Assembly: GCA_030789695.1 (NCBI GenBank)
Contig: CM061142.1
Span: 608,043,659-608,107,658 of the forward strand
Length of the DNA: 64,000 nucleotides
Reading direction: 5' to 3'
From: Scilla litardierei
Lineage: Eukaryota; Streptophyta; Magnoliopsida; Asparagales; Asparagaceae
A program made the translations under genes and the position numbers. Below the pieces are notes generated by a model. The model worked only from the letters and a program-made list of their open reading frames with translations. It was not told where the DNA came from and searched no databases. Each line of letters starts with the position of its first letter. Position 1 is the stretch's first letter. Shown here piece after piece: positions 11,828-22,725 of this stretch.

Positions 11828-12174
11828 CCTCAACGTTTGGGACTTCTTTCATATTAATATCCTGAACTTTTAAGTCATACACAACAGTATCTTTTTTAGT
11901 TTTTTGTTTAATTTATACCCGTTTTGCCCTTTACTATATTCAGAAAAATAATATCCTAACGTTTGGGGTATCTTTCAAAAAAATACCCAAATCCCACTAA
12001 AACCCAAATCACAGGGGTATTTTTTTGAAAGATACCCCAAACGTTAGGGTATTATTTTTCTGGATATGGTAAAGAGCAAAACGGGTATAAATTAAACAAA
12101 AACCCAAAAAAGGTGCAGTTGTGTATGACTTAAAAGTTCATGGTATTAATATGAAAGAGGCCCCAAACGTTGGG
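11828..12174. mobile_element. Fold-back MITE, 347 bp
   Basis: Left arm 11828-about 11993 and right arm about 12013-12174 are inverted copies over their full length with few mismatches, starting CCTCAACGTTTGGG and ending in its inverted counterpart CCCAAACGTTGGGG. Only about 20 bp separate the arms. There is no coding capacity. It abuts the end of the hAT-like element. A target duplication is not obvious. Confidence 0.8.
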
Positions 12175-12384
12175 GTATTTTTGTGTGATTTCCCGTATCC
12201 GAAATTCAACAATCTGCTCCATGTGAGCTCATTTAGGCGAGGGGAATTGCTACGCGCACATACAGTTTTATTCGCACGCACAGCCACTTATTTACAAGTT
12301 TGCCATTCAAAATTTACACATTTTTTACCCTCGTCGTGTCCCCCCAACCCGTCGCACCCGCTCCCGCCAACGGGATTTTAGGGT

Positions 12385-12699
12385 TTGAAATGGACTATGG
12401 GGCAACTGAGGAGGGCTGGTGGTGGAGGGGGTATCAGAGGAGCGCTAGCTGCGGAGGGGGCGACGAAGGAGGGTTGGTGGTGCCGAAGGGGGCGGTGGAG
12501 GAGCCGGTCGCTGTTCGATGGGGATGTCGAAGGAGGACCGGGGGAGGGTTGGTGGCAGAGGGGGCGTCGTATGGGTGGCAACGAAGGAGGGCTAGTGGTG
12601 TATGAGGGGGTTGTCGTCGTTCGCTGGTGATGTCGGAGGAGGGCTAGGGAGGGCTCATGGCGGAGGGGGTCGGAGGGGGGGTGGTGGCGTCAAAGGGGG
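12385..12699. repeat. GA-rich minisatellite-like block, copy 3
   Basis: Counterpart of 1376-1702, with different repeat-unit lengths, again ending directly at TGTAACGG. Confidence 0.6.
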
Positions 12700-15597
12700 T
12701 GTAACGGCCTGTTTCTATACGTATGTAATTCGTACGTATATTATTAATAAATTGATTATTTGAGTAATTACTATATAATTTTACTTATTATCTCTCATAG
12801 CTTGAACTCGTGATCGGATTTCTTACTCGCGATCCTCGCGACTTCGTGATCGCATTGGTATCTTATTTATAACTTGTGTTTGACGTTAATTGCAGGGGCG
12901 AAATCGTAATAATCAAAATACATTGATTAAATTGATATCTTCTAATCTAATCCTGATTAGATTAATTTTCCTAATCTAACCCAATCTTAATGATCTCAAT
13001 ATTCTAATCAGATTGATCTTCCTAGACTTTTATATTCTAGATATCTTAATGGATTATCCAAATCATATCTAAACATCTTAACTAGACACGATTACCCAAA
13101 TCAAATCTTAGCCAAATAAATATTATTAGATCTTATAAATCTAAATTTATTTACCCAATTGATTTCCTAAATCAAATATTATCTAAATATCTAAACTAGT
13201 AAGATTTCCTAAATCAGAGTTCAACCTAATAATCTCAGTAAATCTTAACCCATCTTATCAAGTTGTTGGGATTCTATTTTATCTCCACGACTTGGGCAAT
13301 GGTATCCCACATTTCTGCACGCACGCACACAAATCCCTTATGATCTTAACAGCAAATCCCAACCATATAATCTTCCCCCTCGTACACACCATCTCTTGCA
13401 TATCTCAACAACCTCGCATATATCCCTAATTTTTTAACAGACAAACTGCGTTCTCTATTTTCCTCCCTCTACGATCAAACCCACAATCGCAAGAATCTCA
13501 ACAAACCATGCAATCTTTTCCCCCATGCGCATGATTTTGTGCATGAATATCTCAACCCACGCACGTTCTTTTCTTCTTCTTCATAAACCCACAAGCCTCC
13601 GCACCTTCCTTATCTCTTCACATCCCCGCCTCCAAGCGAACCCTACTTCAGCCCACGCAACCACCTCCATTTTCTCCCCACTCCAAACAGCCATCGCCTC
13701 ACCCAACTCCGGCGACCTCAAGGTCCTCCCCACACCGCCATCACCTCCCATCGAACACAAGCAGCCCCTTCGCAACTCTCCCAAAGCGACCATGCCACCA
13801 TCGTTCGACCTCCCCTCGTTGACTCACGGCGAACCCTAAACCCCGAGCTCCACCTCCACAAGCTCCGGCGACCCCCAAGCACCCATTGTTCATCCCCGTC
13901 GCCAACCAACTCCGCCTCCTCTGTGTGACCACAACCCACATCGAAACCACCAACTCCCAAGACATCGCCAAAACCCCCGACCATCTCCCGACCTCCACTT
14001 CCGCGACCTCCTCCCCGACACCAACTGCCTCCGGTGACCCCACCATCCTCCTCAGCCCGTAAACCACGCGGCCTCCTCAACTCCACCCACGATCCCCTCC
14101 CGTCTCCCCTTCTTCGAAACCCTAAGCAACCACCAGCTTCCCTCCATCGTCGACAGCCACCACGTCAACATCCTGCAAACGCCAGCGCCACCTCCCTCCT
14201 TCTGCCATCCCCCTCCAGCCTGCGAACGTCAGCCATCACCGCCAACCCCCACCTACAACGACAAGCTCCCGACCCTGCTACACCGCTGACGGCCCTTCGA
14301 GCTCCTCCCTCAAGCCCCTGACAACACCCTTCTCTCAACCACAACATCCACCGCCGTCACCAGCGCCACCGCCCTCTCCACAAAAACCAACTTCCATCCT
14401 TCCCTTAAACCCCGACTCACCCCTTCCTAGTCACCACTGCCGCGACAAAGCCATCCCCTCACATCCCTCAGTTCCCTGATGCCTCCGATGCTACCGCCCC
14501 CTCGACGACGCTTCAGCCCTCATAATGTCTCTGTTCGCCTTCGCAGCGACCCATCCACACACGCCAGTGCTTTCCACTGTTGACAGACTGCCGCCCAGAC
14601 CGCTACTGCAGCGCCTCCACCCGTCTCTGCTGTTGCCGTCCAAGGATGTGGCCTCGCCTGCATGCGGCGAAAACGCAGTTGCAATGTTGTGAGTTAAATA
14701 CGTAAGTTATATTTGTATATAAACAGTGTGTTATAAGTTTATAATATGTGTACGGTAATATCATATATGTATGTAAGTTATATAGTAATATATATTAGCA
14801 TGTACAATTATATATATATACTTTATTTTATTAATTAAAGTTTTATAAACATATATGTTATAAAGCTATATAGTGTAAACAGTTGGTAGTTATATACATA
14901 TATAGTTCTTATAAACATATAATATAAAGCGTGAATATGTGTGTGTGTGTGTGTGTGTTAACTTTATCATTATTGTATTAGTTAAAATTTGTCAGTCTGA
15001 TATTAAAAATTCATGGCCCAGATAAACCACGCCTCTCGTTGCGATCGCCCGACACACAAAGTCGCTTAGTTCAGGCAAGTACTTTCTCGTATACAAACTT
15101 TAAGATATAACGTACATCGTTAATAATGTCAAATAACAACTTCTTATATGTATGTTGCTTAATAGCATTTGAACCGATTCAACGGACCTAGTGATGTGTT
15201 TCAATTATACATGTTGGTTTGCTTTTTATCAAATGTTATTTCACAGTACAATGGAAAAGATCAAAATGTTGATGTCATTTTAAATGCTCTCTTTGCTTGC
15301 TGTACCATTAATTGTGGATTCTACACCCCTAATGAAATGTGATATTGGGCCCGCAGAGCATTTACGGAATATTGGGCCATGTGTCATACATTGAACTATA
15401 CAGATACACATTGACACTTTTGGGTTGGGTAGTCCATTGTAGTAGAGGTCGGAATGCTGAACTTCACCCCACATATAAATTTGACCGTCGTCCAAATGGG
15501 TCGGTAAGTACAGAACCACGAGTAGCTCCCGTTGGTTTGGGTGCAATTGTAGTTTCTTCTGCTCTCAGACATTGGGCTTATCACTAAATTAGGAGAT
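12700..15597 (+). mobile_element. Long LTR, family X, copy 3, left part (interrupted by ATHILA element)
   Basis: Begins TGTAACGG and aligns with 1703-about 4720. Differences from copy 1 include a single 146-bp AT unit and a GT microsatellite (14938-14958). The ATHILA-type element splits it; the LTR resumes at 28694 and ends at 29312, giving about 3.5 kb in total. Confidence 0.65.
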
Positions 15598-16542
15598 TGA
15601 CGTGCCACCGGTTTGCAAGCCGCAAATGGCCGGGGTACCCGGTGGAGGTTTAGATATTTGTAACCGCAAGCACACGGTGTTGTAGTGTGGCTTGGGGGTC
15701 GAACACAGGGAGGCTAGGATGTACTTGTGTCAAAGAGGACCAAAATCACCCCGGGGGCGAGCTTGCCCAGATCGGATGATGGGTTGTCACAGTAAAGGAA
15801 TGCAAGGTATAGACAATATGAAGGAAAAACCCGGGACTCTGGTTTCGACCCCAACGAGCGGCTCTCGCCGATACGGCCTACGGGTAGGATGGCGATCGGA
15901 ATTAGGGTCTAATGGTGAGACGTTGCCTCTAAAAGTGGTACCGGCATCCCATGGACCCGATATTCCGGTCGGTGCCCAGGATGATACGCCAGACTTCCCG
16001 GGTTAGATCAGTGGGCACTCCCGTGTCCATTAACACTGATCGACTCGGGAGTACTAAGCTCGCAACGATAACTCCCAACGTCTCGTCCTGCCGCTCCCGC
16101 GCACTAGGATTCGGCGTCTACGCTAAGGGCGTGAGCTATGGCTAGGGAGTCAACCGCCAAGTTTATTCCCCCTTTGCCCAACGGTCAAAGGCGGACTTTT
16201 TCCCGCCGATGACAATAAAACACCCCGCGTAACCGTTAGATTCATAATCCCTATCGATTTCCTAACCATATGGACGCATCGGGAAGAGCCCACGAAGGGG
16301 TTTCCGCCAAAATCCCGGATTTGGGAACTACTCACAAATATTCATTAAAAAGCGATCTAAATGAAAATGGACCGTCAAAATCATAATCAGACAATAGAAA
16401 TGCAATGGTAGTAAAGCAATTAAGATAATTCTAAAGTTTTACAAAGATATGAAAACTTACAAAAACTGGAAAATTACAGCCGTCACAAAATGAAGAAAAC
16501 AGTAAAAAATAACCAACTCTCGAATCTGGGAAACCTAGGGTT

Positions 16543-16551
16543 CTATTTATA
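16543..16551 (-). promoter_or_regulatory. TATA box (TATAAATAG) of the ATHILA LTR
   Basis: Minus strand reads TATAAATAG, 10 bp downstream of the last CCGATCGG palindrome. The copy in the other LTR is at 28023-28031. This marks the likely U3 promoter. Confidence 0.7.
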
Positions 16552-16560
16552 GAAAACGAC

Positions 16561-16955
16561 ATCACCCGATCGGTTGACAAGTCAACCGGTCGGGTGAGCC
16601 GCTTCACAAAATCATAGCGCAAAGCGGGGTTTCACCCGGTCAGTATGAACCGGTCAGTTGGATCTTGGATGCGGTCGGTTGGATCTTGGTGCCGACCGGT
16701 TGGATCTTGGTGCAGACTGGGTGAGGAGACCGGTTGGAACTTCGAGTCTTGGCTGTTGAAATTCAGCTACAGGTGAATCGATCGGGTGAAGGTCACCCGA
16801 TCGGTTGGCAATCAGCTCCGAATTCCAGAGACATTGAGCTTCTGACCCGGTCGCTGAACCGACCGGGTGACTTCTCATGAGCTCCAAGCTGCGTCTGGGT
16901 GGTGCACGCGTGCATCACCCGATCGGTTGGAGATGACCAACCGACCGGGTGAGGG
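16561..16955. repeat. CCGATCGG-type palindrome array in ATHILA U3
   Basis: About a dozen variants of AACCGATCGGGTGA in both orientations, many paired into larger dyads. The clearest has 17-bp arms (TCACCCGATCGGTTGAC and its inverse with one mismatch) around AA at 16562-16597. Pair centres lie about 19-22 bp apart. The same array is at 28041-28436 in the other LTR, and a related one is internal at 22726-23066. Confidence 0.85.
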
Positions 16956-17207
16956 GCTGAAAGATGCAATCTTCGTCGTTTGACCCCCTGGATCTCGCGT
17001 GACTCCTCCCGTTGCTCCGGGGACACATGATATCATCGTTTTACGCCCCAAATGCCAGCAAACTCCTGCAAAACACGGAAAATACGGAAAAGTGAAAGAA
17101 AACAAGAAAACACAAGAAAACACGAGAAAAAAATAAAAGACGACGGTAAAATACGGAAAAACACGGAAGAAAACATGCGTAAATGTATGAAATATAAACG
17201 CACGTCA

Positions 17208-17219
17208 AAATCCCCCAAG
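17208..17219 (-). other. Polypurine tract of the ATHILA element
   Basis: Minus strand reads CTTGGGGGATTT immediately before the LTR, the position of the plus-strand primer. Confidence 0.65.
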
Positions 17220-18885
17220 CTGAACTCGTCCTCGTCCTCGAGGAAGACGAGTGAGAGTAGTAGCTCGGAGGGGAAAAATAGAGAGAAAGAGAGAAAAAGA
17301 AAACTTTATATCCTAGATCGCCCGTCATGGCCAACAAAATCAAAAAACGACACACCAAGCAAGCAAACGCCAAATCACATCACTAAACCTAGGAATACGA
17401 GTCCAGACAAGTGTCGTGGGCCCACGCGGTGAAGCGCGAGTGAGTGTGGTCGTGTGCTAGCAGACGGTGTCACTATCTACGATGTGCGATAAAGCTCGAT
17501 ATACACAGATCCAGGAAACGACCCAAATACCGATACGAATTTGAAATTGCGGTGAATATTAGCTCAAGCATGCGTGAGAAGAGCATAAGAATAGAAGCGT
17601 ATCATGCATCGGGGACTCCTCAGCTAGGGACAGGGAAATCACCACACTATAACCTAGATAATAGCTAAAAAGTTCCTAAGCCAAGCATTTTCGAAACCGA
17701 TGGGGGTTGAGAAGATGTGGAGAAGAACACTCGGTGCAAATTCTCGTCTTCTCTTTATTCTCGGCAAGTAGGAAAAGATATTCACACAGGAAATTTTTTT
17801 GGGTTTTGGGTTTTTGTATTTTATTTTATTTTGATTTGGATTTTTGGCTATACAATTTTTCTTTCTTTTCTTTTCTCTTCTTTTTGGGTTTTTCTGTTCT
17901 TTTCTCCTTTTTTTGGATGTTTGGGTTTTTTGGCTATACACATGTGTACTCTCCCAAGTGGGAGAACGGTACACAACGAGGGGATTTGCACCAAGTAAAA
18001 CAAAAAAGAAGTCGGAATCTAAACATTTGGGCAAAGGAAACTATTCTCGCTAAATATAGCATGGGCTAAATGGGTTATCCTAGTCCTGAATTGCGGAATC
18101 CTGACACATGTGAAATGAAGCGTACGATATATATAGAATGCAGAAGAAGCAGACAGTAGAAATAAGTACCGCATATTCATATCGAAACATGATAATCTAG
18201 GGGTCATTCGTGGACAGGTATATAAAGTAAATCACAAAGCAGAAGCACACCAAACAGATAGGCACGACACACGACTCACAAAAAGCTAAGTGCACCCACG
18301 ATGCGTGAAATGCAAGAGAACTCGAAATCCTAGGGTTAGTGAATGTGATTATCGATGCTATGCTAGGTGTGTGTGATTTTGTGGCAATTCATCATAGGGT
18401 TCATCTCTAGGAGAAAGAGATAAAAAGAAGAAAAAGAAAAAGAAATAAAAACACGATGAAAACGGCACAAAAACGAAAAAGAAAGACTCAAATGGCGCAC
18501 AAAGTGCGACTCCCCCAAGCTGAAGCTTGCATTGCCCTCAATGCAATAAGAGTGAGTACGGGAGGGCAATGAAAATGGGGGGGAATACGCACCGACACAA
18601 AAAGAAATGAAAAACACAGGTACGAAACTAAAAATAAAGAAAAATCAAAATCAAACCACACGACACGAAAAACGAAAAAGAAAGAAGGAAATTGAACAAA
18701 CTAGACGACACGACACGACATGACAAAAAGCACACGACACGACACGACAAAAAGGAAAACAAGCACACACACACAAAGAAAATAAAAACATGACAACACA
18801 GCAAAACAGACTTCCCCCAAGCTAGACATGACAATGCTAGCAATGAAATATGAGCGTGAAAGTGCAGCGATATGCAAGGGGGATG
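17220..18885. other. Non-coding 3' region of the ATHILA element
   Basis: Lies between ORF1 and the polypurine tract. It holds T-rich stretches (17790-17935), CACGA simple repeats (18655-18780) and two further CTTGGGGGA-type purine tracts on the minus strand (near 18512 and 18814). I see no gene. Confidence 0.6.
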
Positions 18886-20389
18886 TCAATCGGATTCGCT
18901 GGTACTAGAATGGTAGGGAGAGGGATAGGAGGGTGGGGAATAGAGAATGAAAGAATCCTCAGAGGATGAGGAGGGTGTGCCTACAGGGGAAGGAGGGGTG
19001 ACAGGCTGGAGCACGGGTGGATCGATATGTACCGGTGGGCTGTGGTGGAGAAAGATTATACCAGGTGGGCCGACAGTTGGGTGCCAATCGGGAGGATCCA
19101 AGGGTGGTAGATGCACTAATGGAGAATACCAAGGATCGGGGTAAAACTCCCACGACAGATGAGACAGGGGGTAGGGTAGCCGCAAAGGTGCTAAAGGTGG
19201 CAGGATCGCGAAAGGTGCGCAGGCGGGGCTATAGAGATAGACTGCATGGTCTTCACCGAAGGGAGTGAGCATATTGATATCGATCAAGTAATCACGATCA
19301 ATACGGCTACGTCCAGGCAAAATAGGGAGGTCGGGCGTAACTATCAAAACACAGCTGACAATAAGAGTGATCATCCCACCACAACAGATGGATCCAGAAT
19401 TGGCGCGGCTAACAGCAAAAATTTTGTGGATGATCCAATGAGCAGTGTTTATGGGCATAGGGATGTGCCCAAGGATCCTGTCTTCGGACATGGCATAGAG
19501 AAAGAAAAGCTCATCCCTAGATACAGTGGACACATCCACGCGGGCGAAAACAGTGTTGGCGAGGATGCAATGGGCGAGGCGGTAACACGGGTAAATAATG
19601 TAGGAGGCAAGAGCCTCAGGTGGAAAGGCGGTGTACCGGGTAAATCGTTGCCAAACACCATCAGACCGAAATTGAGAGTAGATGTCAGTTCGATCGTGGG
19701 TGGAATGTTCAGTATTAAGATCGGGGTGACGGAGATTGAGGATATTGTTCAACTCGATGAAACCCAGAGAAAAATCGCAGTTGAAAGCGCGGAAGGAGAA
19801 ACCCCAATCAAACACCTCGAGGGAACTGAGGAATTCAAGCGTGAGATTTCTGTGTATGTGAGCATGGATGTAAGAAAGGGTATGGCACCCGATACAGTTG
19901 AAAATTCTTTCGACGCCGTTCGAAAGCCTTAGAGCTTCGAGTGTGGGGCGATCAGCAAAGAGTGTAGGTCGCATCGGGCGATGAAGTAGTGCTCGCAAAC
20001 GGTCAGACTGTTCTTCCGTAGAAGGGTTTATGCCAAGGAAAGAGGGTGAAAAGGGGCCGTAGAGCGGATCACGTCGTGAAGATTGATCGGTCCATATTTT
20101 ACACCTTTTTTCTGCATATTTGCATGCCATTTCCATCACCCATATCACGCTTTTCACGATTATTCGACGATATTGCGTTACTTTTCACTATTTCTTGTTT
20201 TTGTCGGATTTCAGGAAATATGGAGCGATCGGGAGCAAAAATGAGCTTAAAGGGTTTGCACCCACTCCGGAGTGTCAACCATGGCTCTTTTGAGGGTTAT
20301 TCTGCAATGGAAGACGAGTGGAAGAAGAAAGAACGTCGTAGGAGCGACGAGGAAGCGAAAAGATGGAGATTGGGCATTTTCAGCATGCC

Positions 20390-21060
20390 ACTCGACCGAG
20401 TGAAGGAGTCACTCGGCCGAGCATTGAGACCCCGCTCGGCCGGCCAGATCAGACACGCAACAGAGATGTATCAGCGTGCACTCGGCCGAGCATCGCACGC
20501 CCACTCGGCCGAGTTCGAAGACTCCGTCCGCCCGAGTGGCACCCAGACGACGGCGAGCCAAAATGTCCAACTCTATGTAATCCGTCAGTCGACTACGAGC
20601 TCCGACTCGGCCAAGTTCCAAAAGCCCCTCGGTCGAGTGACATTTGCCACTCGGCCGAGTGATGTCGAGGACACGAAGCGCCCAGATTTTCAGACATCCT
20701 CCAACTCTTTTGACATATGCTATCATTCCAGTAGGTAAATTATTTTTCTCATATTTTTTATGGATATTAGACTTCATGATGATTCCAACGCCTCCAAGAA
20801 CGCGCAAATCTGAGGTCGAATGAAATCTGGGGAATTTTTGCAAGTCGATGCTGCACTGCTGGAATTTGCATGTCAGTGTCACTCGGCCGAGTGACATTTC
20901 CACTCGGCCGAGTGACCAGTTTTTGACAGTTTTTGACAGTTTTGACAGAGTGCTGTTTTCTGGAGTTTTTGCAGGAAAGCTCACTCGACCGAGTGAGATT
21001 TCCACTCGACCGAGTGAGCTGTCCACTCGACCGAGTGAGATTTCCACTCGGCCGAGTCGT
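20390..21060. repeat. CTCGGCCGAG-type palindrome array in the solo LTR
   Basis: About 15 copies of CACTCGGCCGAGTGA or CACTCGACCGAGTGA and variants. In two runs (about 20880-20915 and 20982-21058) the copies repeat every 21 bp, separated by spacers such as GATTTC. Confidence 0.9.
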
Positions 21061-21151
21061 AACTGGCGCAGATTTCTGGGCACGCGCAGATTCAGTTTTG
21101 GGCCCGAATTTCAGGGGCTTTTTAGGCAGTTTTGCTAGGGTTTTTTGGGGG

Positions 21152-21160
21152 CTATTTAAG
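21152..21160 (+). promoter_or_regulatory. TATA-like site of the solo LTR
   Basis: CTATTTAAG about 95 bp after the palindrome array. It is the best TATA candidate on the plus strand and suggests that the array is U3 and the following 1.07 kb is R-U5. Confidence 0.4.
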
Positions 21161-21525
21161 GGGGGTTGTAGCCGTCATTGAGTGGGGTTCCAAGATGTTT
21201 TCTTGTTGATTATTTTAGAGGTTAGGCCATGCCCTAGGCCCCCTCTTGGATCAAAAAGCTTGTATTTGGATTGGAATTCTTCATCAAAGCTAAATATCTC
21301 TGTTCTTATTCTTTGAATCTTTGATTTGATATCCTTTTGTATGCAAGCTATGGTTTTTATTGATTCTTATATCCTTATTGCTATGCTTGAGTAGATTGGT
21401 TGTTCTAGGGCATGGGGATGAACCCTATGGATCTAATTTCATATTTGTGATGAATGAATTTCTAAATTGCTAAAATTGCTAGGAGGTTAGGTTGTGATTG
21501 ATTTATTACGGATAGCTAGGAATTT

Positions 21526-21829
21526 CCATCGATCTAGGGTTTGCAAGAGATTGGATTCTAATCGATGGGAAGGACTAGATATTCGATTTATGTTTATAAT
21601 CGAAATTCTCTAGACTTGGTTTGCAAGAGATTGGACCAAAGCTAGGATTTTTATTATAAATCTATACCCATATTCGTTTGCAAGAGATTGGACGAATACG
21701 AACTATCACAACCTAGATCGTAACTCGAGTTTGCACGAGAGTGGGCTCGAGGGGCGATTGAACGATGATGTTGATCCTAATGCTAGTGGCTTAGGCTAGG
21801 GTTTGCAAGAGATTGGGCCATATCCTAGG
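21526..21829 (+). other. Array of five hairpins with a shared 14-nt loop
   Basis: The loop TTGCAAGAGATTGG occurs at 21541, 21621, 21678 and 21803, and as TTGCACGAGAGTGG at 21731. Each is closed by pairing flanks whose sequence differs: for example CCATCGAT/ATCGATGG (21526-21533 with 21561-21568), TATTCGT/ACGAATA (21671-21677 with 21692-21698), and CTCGAG/CTCGAG with a closing G-T pair (21724-21751). Stems 2 and 5 contain bulges or mismatches. A conserved loop on changing stems indicates a folded RNA in the transcribed part of the LTR. Confidence 0.75.
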
Positions 21830-22703
21830 GTTGCTATAAACCGGCAATAGCGCGAGAGCGTGAGCTTGGTTCTATATTCAGTTACGACTAGTTCACCTCA
21901 ACGCAAGTCTAGTAATATTGAGATTCACTATTCACAATGATGCATGACGATCCGTAGTGGGGATTCCCTAGCTCTAGACACTTCTATTATATTATATTTG
22001 AATCGATATTTTATCCCACTTCTTTATCACCGACACCGACATCCATCACCATTGTCATTATATCACACCATAACCATCTCCACCAATAAAACGTTCGTAG
22101 TCAAACCAACCTAGGATAGATTGGAACCAACACCACCTCCTCGTGTTCGATACCCGCTCGCCACTTTTCCGTGCGCTTGCGGTAAAACTACAATCGCTCT
22201 CCGGGTGTGTATCCGGGGCCGATCAAAGATGAGGCAATCTCTTTCCCTTTCTTAGACATGGCGACTATGTGGGTGGCGAAAAGGAAAGTGGGAGCGTGCC
22301 TATGATGATTATAAAACAGGTGAAGTAGATATAACACCAATTCAGGACATTGCAGATAAGGCAAGAGATGTGTAGAGTGGAAAGGTGTTACCCATCAATG
22401 TAGCAAGATCAAGCCCCCCGGGGGCTCACGTGGTAGGAGGAAGCGATTTGGGAAGCCGACGCACGCTGATCTGACGAGATACAGGATTTGCGAAAATTTT
22501 GGGGGCTAGGGTTAGGGTTTTGATGTTTTGATGACAGAATGTTGATGATGGCAAGGTGGCGAGGGTGGGGAAGTATGGGGGTGAGTGGGGATGAGGATCT
22601 AGGGGCAGTATGTTGGGTGTAGTGGGTCGATTCGACAGTTGGAGGGTGGGTAATCGCGTGAAGGGGAGTTTGGGGGTCGGTTGGCGGTCATCGTGCGGCA
22701 GGG

Positions 22704-22712
22704 ATATTTATA
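22704..22712 (-). promoter_or_regulatory. Internal TATA box upstream of ATHILA ORF1
   Basis: Minus strand reads TATAAATAT 13 bp downstream of the last CCGATCGG palindrome, the same arrangement as in the LTR. The ORF1 ATG is about 445 nt further on (22259). Read as a possible internal promoter. Confidence 0.5.
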
Positions 22713-22725
22713 GGGACGAAACTGA

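Larger units (their letters stand above)
9615..15597. repeat. Tandem segmental repeat, copy 3, left part
   Basis: Aligns to 1-about 4720, interrupted by a 1.4-kb insertion (about 10797-12190). It continues beyond the ATHILA element at 28694. Unlike copies 1 and 2, copy 3 keeps the LTR X 3' tail (29050-29312) instead of switching to the AT-rich segment. Confidence 0.9.
15598..17207 (-). repeat. ATHILA element 3' LTR (left in window)
   Basis: 1610 bp, TG...CA with perfect 8-bp inverted ends. Read on the minus strand, U3 holds the palindrome array (16950 to 16561), directly followed by a TATA box (16551-16543) and then the transcribed part. The 123-codon frames in it are not genes. Confidence 0.93.
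20084..22225 (+). mobile_element. Solo LTR nested in ATHILA ORF1
   Basis: 2142 bp with inverted ends TGATCGG...CCGATCA and the 5-bp duplication AAGAT at 20079-20083 and 22226-22230. There is no second LTR or interior, so it is a solo LTR left by LTR-LTR recombination. Read on the plus strand it has a palindrome array (20390-21060), a TATA-like site (21152-21160), and then a long probable transcribed part with five hairpins that share one loop. The 224-codon minus-strand frame with repeated LGRV words is a by-product of the palindromes. Confidence 0.93.
18886..22259 (-). pseudogene. ATHILA ORF1-like protein gene (env position), split by a solo LTR
   Basis: The main part is 18886-20083. A short N-terminal part (22231-22259, ATG at 22259) lies on the other side of the solo LTR. 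If the LTR and one AAGAT duplicate are set aside, the frame runs on through the junction for about 408 codons with no stop. The protein has the ATHILA ORF-1 family pattern as I remember it: LTLEFLSSL, then a region with FRAFN and FSLGFIELN, and RYTAFPPEAL followed by IIYPCYRLAHCILA. It ends in a proline- and serine-rich tail of about 100 residues. It occupies the place after pol where ATHILA/Calypso elements carry their env-like gene; its function is unknown. A palindrome array and TATA box lie 445-800 bp upstream. It is the only long coding frame of this element without point lesions. Confidence 0.75.

Noticed and set aside
19246..19932. 228-codon plus-strand frame
   Set aside because: Antisense shadow of ATHILA ORF1, which has the recognisable family motifs on the minus strand.
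20409..21083. 224-codon minus-strand frame with repeated LGRV words, resembling a repeat protein
   Set aside because: Produced by the CTCGGCCGAG palindromes with 21-bp spacing (a multiple of three) in a solo LTR; no domain or start context supports it.
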